Assembly (NCBI GenBank): GCA_044353855.1
Contig: JBILBF010000002.1
Span: 248,001 to 312,000, forward strand
Length of the DNA stretch: 64,000 nucleotides
DNA from: UKL13-3 sp044353855
GTDB taxonomy: Bacteria > Bacteroidota > Bacteroidia > UKL13-3
Reading direction: 5' to 3'
Under the pieces are notes generated by a model. It was not told where the DNA came from, did not search any database, and saw only the letters and a program-made list of their open reading frames with translations. The position numbers and the translations under genes were made by a program. Of the stretch, positions 53,764 to 62,401 are shown in pieces. How positions within the stretch are numbered: the first letter of the stretch is position 1; each line of letters starts with the position of its first letter.

Positions 53764-55215
53764 ATGATGATAACATTACTTCTTTTAGGTTTTCCATTAC
53801 TGGCTTCGTTGCTAGTATTAGCTAGTGGCAACAAGTTTGCCGCTAAATTAGCATTGCTTTTAGCTGTTGTGCAATTAGGCATTACTGCTTTTGCTTATTA
53901 TATATTTAAACAACACGGTGCCGAGGCTTTTTACTTTTTTCAAGAGTGGATTAGCAATCCAAAAATCAGCATTCATTTAGGTGTTGATGGATTAAGTTTA
54001 TTGATGATTGCATTAACGAACTTCCTCACTCCTTTAATTGTGTTAAGTGCATTTAATAGAACCATAGAACGTGCCGCAGGATATTTTTCGCTCATTCTTC
54101 TTATGCAATTTGCACTCAACGGAGTGTTTATGGCCATGGATGGCATGTTGTATTATATCTTTTGGGAATTGGCTCTAATTCCAATTTATTTTATCGCCTT
54201 GCGCTGGGGTGGACCCAATCGTGTTCCAGTTACGTTAAAGTTTTTCATTTACACATTAGCCGGAAGTTTATTAATGCTCTTCGGATTTATCCTATTGTAT
54301 TGGTACAATCCCAACCAATCATTTGATATCAGAGATTTATACAACCATGCAGTATGTACCTGCAAACAAGGTTGGTTATTTTGGACCTTCTTTTTAGCCT
54401 TTGCTATCAAAATTCCTATAGTACCATTCCACACATGGCAAGCCGATACTTATAAAGAAGCTCCAACACAAGGAACCATGTTGCTTTCGGGTATTATGCT
54501 TAAAATGGGAACCTATAGTTTATTGCGTTGGTTGTTACCTATACTTCCTGCAGGTGTAGCTGAGTGGGGACCATTAGCTATAACCTTGTGCGTAATTGGA
54601 ATTGTGTATGCCTCAGTAATTGCCATTATGCAAAAAGACCTTAAAAAATTATTAGCATACTCATCTGTTGCTCACGTAGGTTTAATTTCAGCCGGCATAT
54701 TTGCATTAAACATGCAAGGATTTCAAGGCAGTGTGGTGCAAATGTTAGCACATGGTGTAAACGCAGTTGGACTATTCTTTTGTGCCGATATTATTTTAAA
54801 CCGCACCAATACATTAAACATTGATTCGCTTGGAGGCATCCGAAACCTAGCACCAAAATTTAATACTTTATTTATGATCGTAGTATTAGGAAGTGTAGCA
54901 TTACCCTTAACCAACGGATTTATTGGGGAGTTTTTATTGCTATTTGGTGTTTACGAATACAATACATGGTTATCTGTATGTGCAGGCCTTACCATCATTT
55001 TGGGAGCCGTGTATATGTTGCGTATGTTTCAACGAGTAATGCTTGGCAACGTAAGCGAAAACATAACCACTTTCCCTGATTTAATGTGGAACGAAAAAGT
55101 GGTATTGGGTGTAATTGCAGCTGTAATAATTGTATTGGGGATTTACCCGAAACCCATTTTTGACATGGCCGAACCAGCTTTGCAAATCATATTAGATAAA
55201 TCAATCATAAAATAA
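53764..55215 (+). CDS. nuoM: NADH-quinone oxidoreductase subunit M
   Basis: This 483-residue antiporter-like subunit has the catalytic helix residues in YYIFWELALIPIYF, then FAIKIPIVPFHTWQADTYKEAPTQGTMLLSGIMLKMGTY. It is one of the three proton-channel subunits. Confidence 0.98.
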   Translation: MMITLLLLGFPLLASLLVLASGNKFAAKLALLLAVVQLGITAFAYYIFKQHGAEAFYFFQEWISNPKISIHLGVDGLSLLMIALTNFLTPLIVLSAFNRTIERAAGYFSLILLMQFALNGVFMAMDGMLYYIFWELALIPIYFIALRWGGPNRVPVTLKFFIYTLAGSLLMLFGFILLYWYNPNQSFDIRDLYNHAVCTCKQGWLFWTFFLAFAIKIPIVPFHTWQADTYKEAPTQGTMLLSGIMLKMGTYSLLRWLLPILPAGVAEWGPLAITLCVIGIVYASVIAIMQKDLKKLLAYSSVAHVGLISAGIFALNMQGFQGSVVQMLAHGVNAVGLFFCADIILNRTNTLNIDSLGGIRNLAPKFNTLFMIVVLGSVALPLTNGFIGEFLLLFGVYEYNTWLSVCAGLTIILGAVYMLRMFQRVMLGNVSENITTFPDLMWNEKVVLGVIAAVIIVLGIYPKPIFDMAEPALQIILDKSIIK

Positions 55216-55220
55216 ACACA

Positions 55221-55327
55221 ATAGCCACAGATTAGCGCAGAATAATTGGAAAAAGTTGATTAATAAAATTACAAAAGATTCTGTGTACTTAAATTTAAAA
55301 AAATAGTCAGTGCTAATCAGTGGCAAT
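55221..55327 (+). repeat. Long imperfect palindrome before nuoN
   Basis: The 20 bases at 55221-55240 (ATAGCCACAGATTAGCGCAG) match the reverse complement of 55308-55327 (CAGTGCTAATCAGTGGCAAT) at 16 of 20 positions. The right arm ends 15 bp before the nuoN ATG. Confidence 0.65.
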
Positions 55328-55342
55328 AGAAAACAGTAGAAA

Positions 55343-56722
55343 ATGAATACATTAATATATACATCGTGCCTTGGGTTGTTTTGCTTATTAGCCGAAATAA
55401 TAAACCTGCGTAAATTTTTAATACCTGCTGTAATCATTGGTATTACCGCCATTTTTGGTGTAAACTTTATGGAATGGAATCAAGGTGGTTCGTTTTACAA
55501 CGACATGGTTCGCATTGATCATTTTTCGGTAGCCTTTAGTGCCCTCGTTCTTATTATTGGCTTGCTCATTTTTGTTCTTTCTGCCGATTATTACAAAAAC
55601 GAATTACACCATATCAGCGACTATTTAGCTATCCTTATTTTTACACTTTGTGGTGCATTAATTATGCTGTCATTTTCAAATATGGCCATGTTATTTTTGG
55701 GCATTGAAATACTTTCTATCTCATTATACATTATGGCTGGCAGCAAACGTTTCGATACCAAATCAAACGAAGCGGGCTTTAAATACTTTTTGATGGGTGC
55801 ATTTGCATCTGGTTTTTTATTGTTTGGTATTGCGTTAATTTTTGGTGTAACCAATAGTTTTAACCTCGAAAAAATTGGAATGTATGTAATGAACCATGAT
55901 GCCAATACGATTAGCCCATTGTTTTATATTGGCATGATGTTGATGTTGGTGGCCATGTTATTTAAGGTTGCTGCTGCACCCTTTCACTTTTGGAGTCCTG
56001 ATGTATATGAAGGTTCACCAGCATTGATTACCGCATTTATGAGCACCTTGGTAAAAATTGCAGCTTTTGGTGCGTTATACCGTTTGTTTGCAACTTGTTT
56101 TATTGGAACCTTAACCTATGCAAACGATACATTAATTATTGCAGCTGTAGCTTCACTAGCAATAGGAAATTTTACTGCTTTACACCAAACAAACTTCAAA
56201 CGATTAATGGCGTATTCAGGCATTTCACATGCAGGGTATATGCTATTAGGTATTATAAGTTTATATGTTGGTAGTGCCTCTGCCCTATTTTATTATTCTG
56301 CTGGTTATGCTTTTGCAACCATAGGTGCATTTGCTATTGCCATTCCAGTATTTCATGCCATGCAAAACGAAGGTATTGATGCCTTTAATGGTTTGGGGAA
56401 AAAGAATCCTTTGCTAGCAGCATTGCTAACCATGAGCATGTTATCATTGGCAGGAATACCTCCATTTGCAGGCTTTTTAGGCAAGTATTATATTTTTAGC
56501 AAAGCCATCCAAAGCGGACATATGTATGTAACCCTCATCGCTATTATTGCTTCTATGATTGGAGCGTATTATTACCTTAAAGTAGTTTTGGCCATGTATA
56601 CCAAAGAGGGCAACGATACCGAAATAGAAGTTTCGCCAGTATATATAATGGTGGCTGTATTTTGCGTATTGATGAGTTTGATGATTGGATTGTTTCCAGA
56701 TGTGTTGATGAATTTGATTTAA
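55343..56722 (+). CDS. nuoN: NADH-quinone oxidoreductase subunit N
   Basis: This 459-residue antiporter-like subunit is last in the operon. FLGIEILSISLYIMAG, FKVAAAPFHFWSPDVYEGSPALITAFMSTLVKIAAFGALY and the AYSGISHAGYMLLG helix fit the family. The operon terminator follows within 40 bp. Confidence 0.98.
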   Translation: MNTLIYTSCLGLFCLLAEIINLRKFLIPAVIIGITAIFGVNFMEWNQGGSFYNDMVRIDHFSVAFSALVLIIGLLIFVLSADYYKNELHHISDYLAILIFTLCGALIMLSFSNMAMLFLGIEILSISLYIMAGSKRFDTKSNEAGFKYFLMGAFASGFLLFGIALIFGVTNSFNLEKIGMYVMNHDANTISPLFYIGMMLMLVAMLFKVAAAPFHFWSPDVYEGSPALITAFMSTLVKIAAFGALYRLFATCFIGTLTYANDTLIIAAVASLAIGNFTALHQTNFKRLMAYSGISHAGYMLLGIISLYVGSASALFYYSAGYAFATIGAFAIAIPVFHAMQNEGIDAFNGLGKKNPLLAALLTMSMLSLAGIPPFAGFLGKYYIFSKAIQSGHMYVTLIAIIASMIGAYYYLKVVLAMYTKEGNDTEIEVSPVYIMVAVFCVLMSLMIGLFPDVLMNLI

Positions 56723-56728
56723 AAGTAA

Positions 56729-56746
56729 TCCCGATAGCTAGCGGGA
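56729..56746. repeat. Small palindrome TCCCGATAGCTAGCGGGA
   Basis: TCCCG and CGGGA flank ATAGCTAG, 7 bp after the nuoN stop. The sequence resembles the TCCCGATAGCTATCGGGA-type palindromes that recur in Bacteroidota intergenic regions. It has no T-run of its own. Confidence 0.5.
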
Positions 56747-56797
56747 CGAAATTAAATACGAACGCTACTCAATGATTTGAGTGGCGTTTTTTGTTTA
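56747..56797 (+). repeat. Left 51-bp direct repeat flanking ORF6N gene
   Basis: The 51 bp beginning CGAAATTAAATA and ending GTGGCGTTTTTTGTTTA recur at 57377-57427 with 43 of 51 identical positions. This copy contains the nuo terminator. Confidence 0.8.
56761..56792 (+). terminator. Rho-independent terminator of the nuo operon
   Basis: ACGCTACTCAA pairs with TTGAGTGGCGT (one T-G wobble) around a 4-nt loop, followed by a run of T to 56792. It ends the nuo transcript. Confidence 0.92.
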
Positions 56798-56803
56798 TAT
56801 TTG
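56796..56803 (+). promoter_or_regulatory. Possible -7 element (TATATTTG) of ORF6N gene
   Basis: TATATTTG lies 17 bp before the ORF6N ATG, directly after the terminator T-run. A TTTG inside the terminator stem (56776-56779) is 16 bp upstream, slightly short of the usual spacing. Confidence 0.4.
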
Positions 56804-56820
56804 ATTAAACCTTATGAAAT

Positions 56821-57369
56821 ATGAATAACCCCATTGAAATCACAGAAGAAATAGTAATAAGTAAAATCTACCTTATAAGAGGCAAACGAGTAATGCTTGA
56901 TAGAGACTTGGCATTAATGTACGGAGTTGAAACCCGGATTTTAAACCAAGCTATAAAAAGGAACGAAAAACGATTCCCTCCTGACTTCATGTTTACCCTG
57001 ACATCAGATGAACTCACCAATTGGAAATCACAAATTGTGATATCCAATAAAGAAAAAATGGGACTTAGAAAACCACCCTCAGTTTTCACAGAACAAGGAG
57101 TTGCCATGCTTTCAAGTGTGCTTAACAGCGAGACTGCAATTGAAGTAAATATCCACATTATCAGAATTTTCACACGCATGCGAGAGACGCTGCTTCACAA
57201 TAAGGGGTTATTGCTGAAGATAGAACAGATTGAGAAAAACTTGCTTAAGCAAGACTCGAAACACCAAAAACACGAAGAAGATATTCAATACATATTTGAA
57301 GCCCTTAAACAACTTCTCACTCCAACAATTGAACCTAGAAAAAGAATCGGTTTTAAAAAGGATGAATAA
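56821..57369 (+). CDS. ORF6N domain protein
   Basis: This 182-residue protein carries an N-terminal ORF6N domain (ISKIYLIRGKRVMLDRDLALMYGVETRILNQAIKRNEKRFPPDFMF), a DNA-binding domain of phage antirepressor-like proteins. A helical C-terminus (KIEQIEKNLLKQDSKHQKHEEDIQYIFEALKQLL) probably forms a coiled coil. Such genes occur both in phages and as solitary chromosomal genes. It lies alone between two diverged copies of the nuo terminator region. Confidence 0.92.
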   Translation: MNNPIEITEEIVISKIYLIRGKRVMLDRDLALMYGVETRILNQAIKRNEKRFPPDFMFTLTSDELTNWKSQIVISNKEKMGLRKPPSVFTEQGVAMLSSVLNSETAIEVNIHIIRIFTRMRETLLHNKGLLLKIEQIEKNLLKQDSKHQKHEEDIQYIFEALKQLLTPTIEPRKRIGFKKDE

Positions 57370-57376
57370 TGAATTT

Positions 57377-57427
57377 CGAAATTAAATATAATCGCTGCTT
57401 ATTAAATTGAGTGGCGTTTTTTGTTTA
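57377..57427 (+). repeat. Right 51-bp direct repeat flanking ORF6N gene
   Basis: This is the second copy of the 51-bp repeat. The 3' half (TTGAGTGGCGTTTTTTGTTTA region) is identical to the left copy, while the 5' stem half has diverged (GCTTATTAAA), so the hairpin is weakened. Confidence 0.8.
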
Positions 57428-57503
57428 AAAAATATTATTTCTCTTCAGTAGAATTTAATGTATTCCTTCGGAAATACGTAAATGCTTTAGTACTATTGTT
57501 TAT

Positions 57504-58586
57504 ATGTTGTTTAAATGGGTAACTTATGTATGTGGTTTATTATTGCTCTTAGGAGTATCCGACTACTCATTATTTGGCCAAAACTATAAAAGTTTAACAG
57601 CAGATTTTCAACTGGGGAAAGTATATGCGCATTCAGAAACAGTTGAAAATACTGGTGATGCTAAACCATATACTATACAATTAAGGTATGGTTCTACCCT
57701 GCTTGATTCTGCTTTTACTTCGCTTTACCATTTGCACTTGCAAAAAGGATTTGTGTTTAATTATACCGATTTTAAGTTACCCTTTTTAGGCAAAATGGTT
57801 GCGTTGGCTTATTATTTACAACCTACTGTATCATTGAGTAAAAATTGGATCATAGGTTTTACTCCAACAGCAGGAATTGCATACGGAACCAACCCTTACA
57901 ATAAACCCAATAATTATGAAAATGTGAGTTACGGTACTCACTTTAACTTATATGTTTCTTTAGGTTTGCATGCAAAATACCAAGTTTCAAAAAAGTTAAT
58001 GCTGAATTATGGATTACAATTTCAACATATTTCAAATGGCGGTATGGTAAAACCCAATAGTGGCGTAAACTGGTACACAACAGGTTTGGGTATAGAATAT
58101 AAACTTACTTCAAAAAAAGAAACAATTTGGTTGCCTCCAAATCGTTTCCAAAAACCGCGCTTCCATGTTGAACTAACCTCTTTTTATAGCAATCCGAAAC
58201 GAGATACGGTAACGGCTAGGAATTTTAGAATAGCCGGTTTATCAGCTCAATTAATGAGAAGAGGATTGCTTCATGGATTTTCTATAGGTACTGAGATTGC
58301 AAACGATCAATTGTTTCAAGCAGAAGCCAAACGTATAGGTAATGCTAACGTTTCTCCTTGGTTGGTTTCGGGCTTTGCCGGACATGAATTTTTGTTTGGA
58401 AGAGTCGTTTTTAGCCAACAACTTGGCATCTATTTAATGGATATCCACAAAGCCTATTTAGCACCTTGGTATCACCGCTGGGGTTTTGCTTATTATCCCC
58501 AACAACATATTGGTTTAGGGATTAACTTTAAAATACACCAGTTAACTGCCAATTTTGTGGATGTTAGGTTAATCCTTCATTTTTAA
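57504..58586 (+). CDS. Acyloxyacyl hydrolase (PagL-like lipid A deacylase)
   Basis: This 360-residue outer-membrane protein has a signal sequence and alternating barrel strands. The motif FQHISNGGMVKPNSGVNW matches the PagL-type active-site region with its His and Ser. PagL removes the 3-O-acyl chain of lipid A. The Bacteroidota homologues are about twice as long as PagL and their substrate is unproven. It stands alone. Confidence 0.85.
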   Translation: MLFKWVTYVCGLLLLLGVSDYSLFGQNYKSLTADFQLGKVYAHSETVENTGDAKPYTIQLRYGSTLLDSAFTSLYHLHLQKGFVFNYTDFKLPFLGKMVALAYYLQPTVSLSKNWIIGFTPTAGIAYGTNPYNKPNNYENVSYGTHFNLYVSLGLHAKYQVSKKLMLNYGLQFQHISNGGMVKPNSGVNWYTTGLGIEYKLTSKKETIWLPPNRFQKPRFHVELTSFYSNPKRDTVTARNFRIAGLSAQLMRRGLLHGFSIGTEIANDQLFQAEAKRIGNANVSPWLVSGFAGHEFLFGRVVFSQQLGIYLMDIHKAYLAPWYHRWGFAYYPQQHIGLGINFKIHQLTANFVDVRLILHF

Positions 58587-58649
58587 ATACGTTGCTATAT
58601 AAATTTACACAATCAGCTGTAAAGAGTTATAATTTATAAAACCTTAGCT

Positions 58650-58657
58650 TATATTTG
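58650..58657 (+). promoter_or_regulatory. Possible -7 element (TATATTTG) of terC-like gene
   Basis: TATATTTG lies 20 bp before the start codon. No TTTG is at the expected distance upstream, so this is a partial match. Confidence 0.4.
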
Positions 58658-58677
58658 AGGCCTATATTTTATCTAGC

Positions 58678-59424
58678 ATGTTTGAACTTTTCTCTCATCC
58701 CGAAGCTTGGTTATCTTTGATTACCCTTACCGTAATGGAAATTGTTCTTGGAATCGATAATGTTATTTTTATATCATTGGTTACTTCCAAACTAGATAAA
58801 GTTAACCAAAACAAAGCTCGCCAAATCGGGCTTTTTTTAGCCTTATTTATCCGTATCATCTTATTAGCTTTTATTAGCCATATTGTAAATGATATGGTTG
58901 ATCCGATTGTTACACTTTTCGATCATGGTATAAGCTGGAGAGACATTATTTTAATGGCTGGTGGTTTGTTTTTAATTTACAAAAGCACTCTTGAAATATT
59001 TGAATTATTGGAAGCCGATACGCATGAAACAAGTTCAAAAGTAAAACCTACTTTTTGGAATGTAGTGTTTCAGGTTATCCTCATTGATATTGTATTTTCA
59101 TTTGACTCTATTATTACTGCTGTAGGTTTGGCCAAGGACTTACCCATAATGGTAATGGCAGTAGTTTTCTCGATGATTATTATGTTGTTTTTCTCACAAG
59201 CCATTGCACAATTTATTGACAAACATCCAAGTATTAAACTCTTAGCTCTTGCCTTTTTATTGATGATTGGAATGTTACTTGGAGCAGAATCTTTAGGATA
59301 CCATGTACCTAAAGGATATGTTTATTTTGCCATGGCATTCTCTGTAGGTGTTGATGTATTAAACATGAAAATGCGCAAAAAATCAACGGATAAACCTGTA
59401 GAACTCAAAGATATTTACAAATAA
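58678..59424 (+). CDS. TerC family integral membrane protein
   Basis: This 248-residue protein has seven or so helices and the family's acidic membrane motifs VMEIVLGIDNVIFIS and VILIDIVFSFDSIITAVGLA. TerC/Alx relatives handle manganese or other metals and were first named for tellurite resistance. No other ter genes are nearby, so a metal-homeostasis role is more likely than a tellurite operon. Confidence 0.93.
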   Translation: MFELFSHPEAWLSLITLTVMEIVLGIDNVIFISLVTSKLDKVNQNKARQIGLFLALFIRIILLAFISHIVNDMVDPIVTLFDHGISWRDIILMAGGLFLIYKSTLEIFELLEADTHETSSKVKPTFWNVVFQVILIDIVFSFDSIITAVGLAKDLPIMVMAVVFSMIIMLFFSQAIAQFIDKHPSIKLLALAFLLMIGMLLGAESLGYHVPKGYVYFAMAFSVGVDVLNMKMRKKSTDKPVELKDIYK

Positions 59425-59544
59425 TTTTCTTGATTGTTTTCTTGTTTTTACTTTGTGCTACTTTGAGTCTTTGTGTGAAATAGTAAGCTGAATCTACAGA
59501 CTTATTTGCAATTGGTTAGATTTTAATTAGCTCCAAAAAACTTT

Positions 59545-60180
59545 CTAAAAACTCGTTTCAATTACTATCATTTCTTTGCTAATTGGGTGGGCAAATGAAA
59601 GATGTGTTGCACACAAAGCAATACCTCTATTGGGCAAAGGTGCCGCAGCTCCATATTTTACATCGCCCACAATAGGAAAACCTTTTTTGGCAAGTTGCGC
59701 TCTAATTTGATGTTTGCGGCCGGTATGAAGCGTAATTTTTAACACTGCATGTTTTCCTTTTGTACTTATTAATTCATATTCCAGTTGTGCTTGTTGGCTA
59801 TTGGGCATTACTTTATCGTATGCTTTAGTAAGTCTTTTCACATCATCTCTAACCAAATAATGAGTCAGCATTGCTTTATGCTCCGTAGGAACAGATATCA
59901 CTTCGGCAGTATATATTTTACTTACATCACGATGCTTAAACGCTTCGTTCATGCGCACCAAAGCCTTACTTGTTTTGGCAAACAGCACTATGCCTTGCAC
60001 AGGCATATCCAATCGATGGATAACACCTAAAAAAACATCCCCAGGTTTATTTTTCGATACTTTAATATACTGCTTCACCTCATCTTCAAGTGAAGTTGGT
60101 TTACCCTCTTCGGGTTGCACTGATTGTCCGCACTTTTTATGTACAGCAATCAAGTGATTATCTTCGTATAAGATGTGCAA
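59545..60180 (-). CDS. RluA-family RNA pseudouridine synthase
   Basis: This 211-residue pseudouridine synthase has catalytic aspartate D58 in HRLDMPVQGIVLFAKT. The motif has Met where Arg is common (HRLDRPVSG). LKITLHTGRKHQIRAQLAKKGFPIVGDVKYG completes the fold. It lacks an N-terminal S4 domain, like RluA/TruC-type enzymes. The RNA target is unknown. Confidence 0.93.
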   Translation of the reverse strand: MHILYEDNHLIAVHKKCGQSVQPEEGKPTSLEDEVKQYIKVSKNKPGDVFLGVIHRLDMPVQGIVLFAKTSKALVRMNEAFKHRDVSKIYTAEVISVPTEHKAMLTHYLVRDDVKRLTKAYDKVMPNSQQAQLEYELISTKGKHAVLKITLHTGRKHQIRAQLAKKGFPIVGDVKYGAAAPLPNRGIALCATHLSFAHPISKEMIVIETSF

Positions 60181-60313
60181 TGGTAAAGATGTGTTAATAT
60201 AAAAATTAGTTGATTGGATAATTTAATAAATAAATGGTTTAAACGAAAGTGCAAAGAAGCTTGCAGATAAAGACTATCCATACACTTTCAAGCAGGCTAA
60301 TCAACACATCCAT

Positions 60314-61129
60314 TTAATATTGTTCTTTTTCATTCGGAAAATTAACTGCTTTCACATCTGCCACATACTGTTCAACAGCAATCTTAATTTCATCATATAA
60401 ATTTAAATACCTTCTCAAAAATTTAGGTGAAAACTCTTTGTTAATACCCAACATATCGTGGCTTACCAATACCTGTCCATCAACACCCGAACCAGCACCA
60501 ATACCAATTATAGGAATTTTAACTGTTTGAGCAACTTGGGTGGCCAATGCTGAGGGGATTTTTTCGAGTACTATTGCAAAACATCCAGCCGCTTCTAATA
60601 ATGTAGCATCTTGAATTAATTTTTGTGCCTCTTCATCTTCTTTGGCTCGTACTTCATAAGTGCCAAATTTATAAATACTTTGAGGCGTTAATCCCAAATG
60701 ACCCATAACAGGAATGCCAGCAGTAAGTATGCGTTTAATAGATTCAACTACTTCCTCACCACCTTCTAATTTTATGGCATGTGCTTCGGCTTCTTTCATA
60801 ATGCGAATTGATGATACCAGAGCCTCTTTCGAATTTCCTTGATAGGAACCAAAAGGCAAATCCACAACAACCAAACTACGTTTTACAGCTCGGGTAACAG
60901 ATGCTGCATGCGAAATCATTTGATCCAATGTAATAGGCAATGTTGTTTCGTAACCATGCATCACATTACTTGCCGAATCACCCACTAAAAGCACATCAAT
61001 TTTAGCATCATCATAAATGCGCGCCATCGAATAATCATAAGCCGTAAGCATCGAAATTTTTTCGCCACGTATCTTCATTTCTAACAATGTATGCGTTGTT
61101 ATTTTTTTTACTTCTTTGTATGTACTCAT
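60314..61129 (-). CDS. panB: 3-methyl-2-oxobutanoate hydroxymethyltransferase
   Basis: PanB makes ketopantoate, the first committed step to pantothenate and CoA. The 271-residue protein has MLTAYDYSMARI, LLVGDSASNVMHGYETTLPIT, DLPFGSYQ, IKLEGGEE, GHLGLTPQS and the late GIGAGSGVDGQVLVSHDMLG, all conserved. Other pantothenate genes are not adjacent. A well-formed promoter overlaps an inverted repeat upstream. Confidence 0.97.
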   Translation of the reverse strand: MSTYKEVKKITTHTLLEMKIRGEKISMLTAYDYSMARIYDDAKIDVLLVGDSASNVMHGYETTLPITLDQMISHAASVTRAVKRSLVVVDLPFGSYQGNSKEALVSSIRIMKEAEAHAIKLEGGEEVVESIKRILTAGIPVMGHLGLTPQSIYKFGTYEVRAKEDEEAQKLIQDATLLEAAGCFAIVLEKIPSALATQVAQTVKIPIIGIGAGSGVDGQVLVSHDMLGINKEFSPKFLRRYLNLYDEIKIAVEQYVADVKAVNFPNEKEQY

Positions 61130-61146
61130 AAACTCCTATTTAGAGT

Positions 61147-61177
61147 CAAAGGTATACAAACCTTTGAGGAACACAAA
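61147..61177 (-). promoter_or_regulatory. panB promoter (TTTG-N19-TACCTTTG) with overlapping palindrome
   Basis: On the minus strand TTTG (61174-61177), 19 bp, then TACCTTTG (61147-61154) form a full promoter match 17 bp before panB. CAAAGGT (61147-61153) and ACCTTTG (61160-61166) form a 7-bp inverted repeat with a 6-bp spacer over the -7 side, a possible regulator site. Confidence 0.7.
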
Positions 61178-61203
61178 GCAACCTAATTAGCTTAAAACAG
61201 CAC

Positions 61204-61234
61204 TTGATGCATATAAGCATATACCATATATTTG
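61204..61234 (+). promoter_or_regulatory. Promoter of DUF4249 gene (TTG-N20-TATATTTG)
   Basis: TTG at 61204-61206, 20 bp, then TATATTTG at 61227-61234. The ATG at 61242 is only 7 bp beyond the -7 box, so the transcript would be nearly or entirely leaderless. Confidence 0.65.
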
Positions 61235-61241
61235 CAACCAA

Positions 61242-62252
61242 ATGAATAAGACCCAACTACTACTTGCTATATTACTTCTTTCATCCTTGTATAGCTGTAA
61301 AAATGATATTGATATAAATGCCCCTTGGAGAGAAATTCCGGTTGTTTATGGTTTTTTAGACCCCAATACATCAACTCAATATATACGTATTCAAAAAGCA
61401 TATCAAAATTCGATAAGCCAAACAACCCAGCAAGGTGCTCAGTATACCGACTCATTATATTTTGATACAATAGTAGTTACCGTTAAATCAGGAGGAGTTT
61501 CTACACCCTTTTACCGAACGACCGAAATTCCAAAAGAGACAGGTTATTTTTCGAATGGAATCCATTATTTATACAAAGGCAATTTGCCTATTACTGCTAA
61601 TAAAAGTTATACTTTAGAAATATTTAGCCCTAAAACGGGTAATACCTATTTAGGGACAACAACTGCAATTGGCCCCACAGCTATTTCAGCTGCTACAACC
61701 AGGTTTCAGTTAGCCTCTAGTCGGATTATTGTTACAACAAATATAAGTGCAGGAAGTGCCAGCAATGGGGCTTTTTTATATTTAACCTATGCCGAATTTC
61801 CTACAGGAAACCCCAGTGCTGCAGATACATTGCAAGCGTTATACAATGTTGTTGAGCCATACTCTACCAATGGAAACTATTCCATTTTGTCTGTTACTTT
61901 TACAAATGCCATACGCAGCTTAATACCTGTAAAAACAGGCATACAAAGACGAATAATTGGCCTTGATTTTACCAATATTGGTGCTGGAAAAGAATTGATT
62001 GATTTAATACAAGTAAGTCAACCCAGTATTTCAATCGTTCAAAAATCTATTGAATACACCAATATATCAGGTGGTCTAGGTATATTTTCGAGCCGCAGCG
62101 AAAAAGGCACGCCCAATATTCAAGCTATTACTGCCAGTAATCTTGATGCTTGGAACAACCCACAACCTACAGGCACTGGAACCATCCTTCCTCAAAAAGA
62201 ACTCTTAAGGCAACAACTCAACTTAGGCAAAGACCTGAAGTTTATAGAATAA
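61242..62252 (+). CDS. DUF4249 family lipoprotein
   Basis: This 336-residue lipoprotein has a signal peptide ending in the lipobox LYSC, lipidated Cys 19. PVVYGFLDPNTSTQYIRIQKAY follows, typical of DUF4249 proteins. In Bacteroidota these usually accompany TonB-dependent receptors and are thought to be surface or periplasmic accessory lipoproteins. No receptor gene is adjacent here. No other in-frame ATG would keep the signal peptide, so the start is secure. Confidence 0.9.
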   Translation: MNKTQLLLAILLLSSLYSCKNDIDINAPWREIPVVYGFLDPNTSTQYIRIQKAYQNSISQTTQQGAQYTDSLYFDTIVVTVKSGGVSTPFYRTTEIPKETGYFSNGIHYLYKGNLPITANKSYTLEIFSPKTGNTYLGTTTAIGPTAISAATTRFQLASSRIIVTTNISAGSASNGAFLYLTYAEFPTGNPSAADTLQALYNVVEPYSTNGNYSILSVTFTNAIRSLIPVKTGIQRRIIGLDFTNIGAGKELIDLIQVSQPSISIVQKSIEYTNISGGLGIFSSRSEKGTPNIQAITASNLDAWNNPQPTGTGTILPQKELLRQQLNLGKDLKFIE

Positions 62253-62401
62253 TAACACCTTACAAACTGACATATTTTCCCTGTTAAGCTTCAGTATAAA
62301 GGAGTAGATATGCCATAATTTCGCTCAAATCTGCCAATTAAATGGTTGGCACTGTCATTGATAACCAAAATGCAATTAACAATTTATCAAACAACAAGAT
62401 T

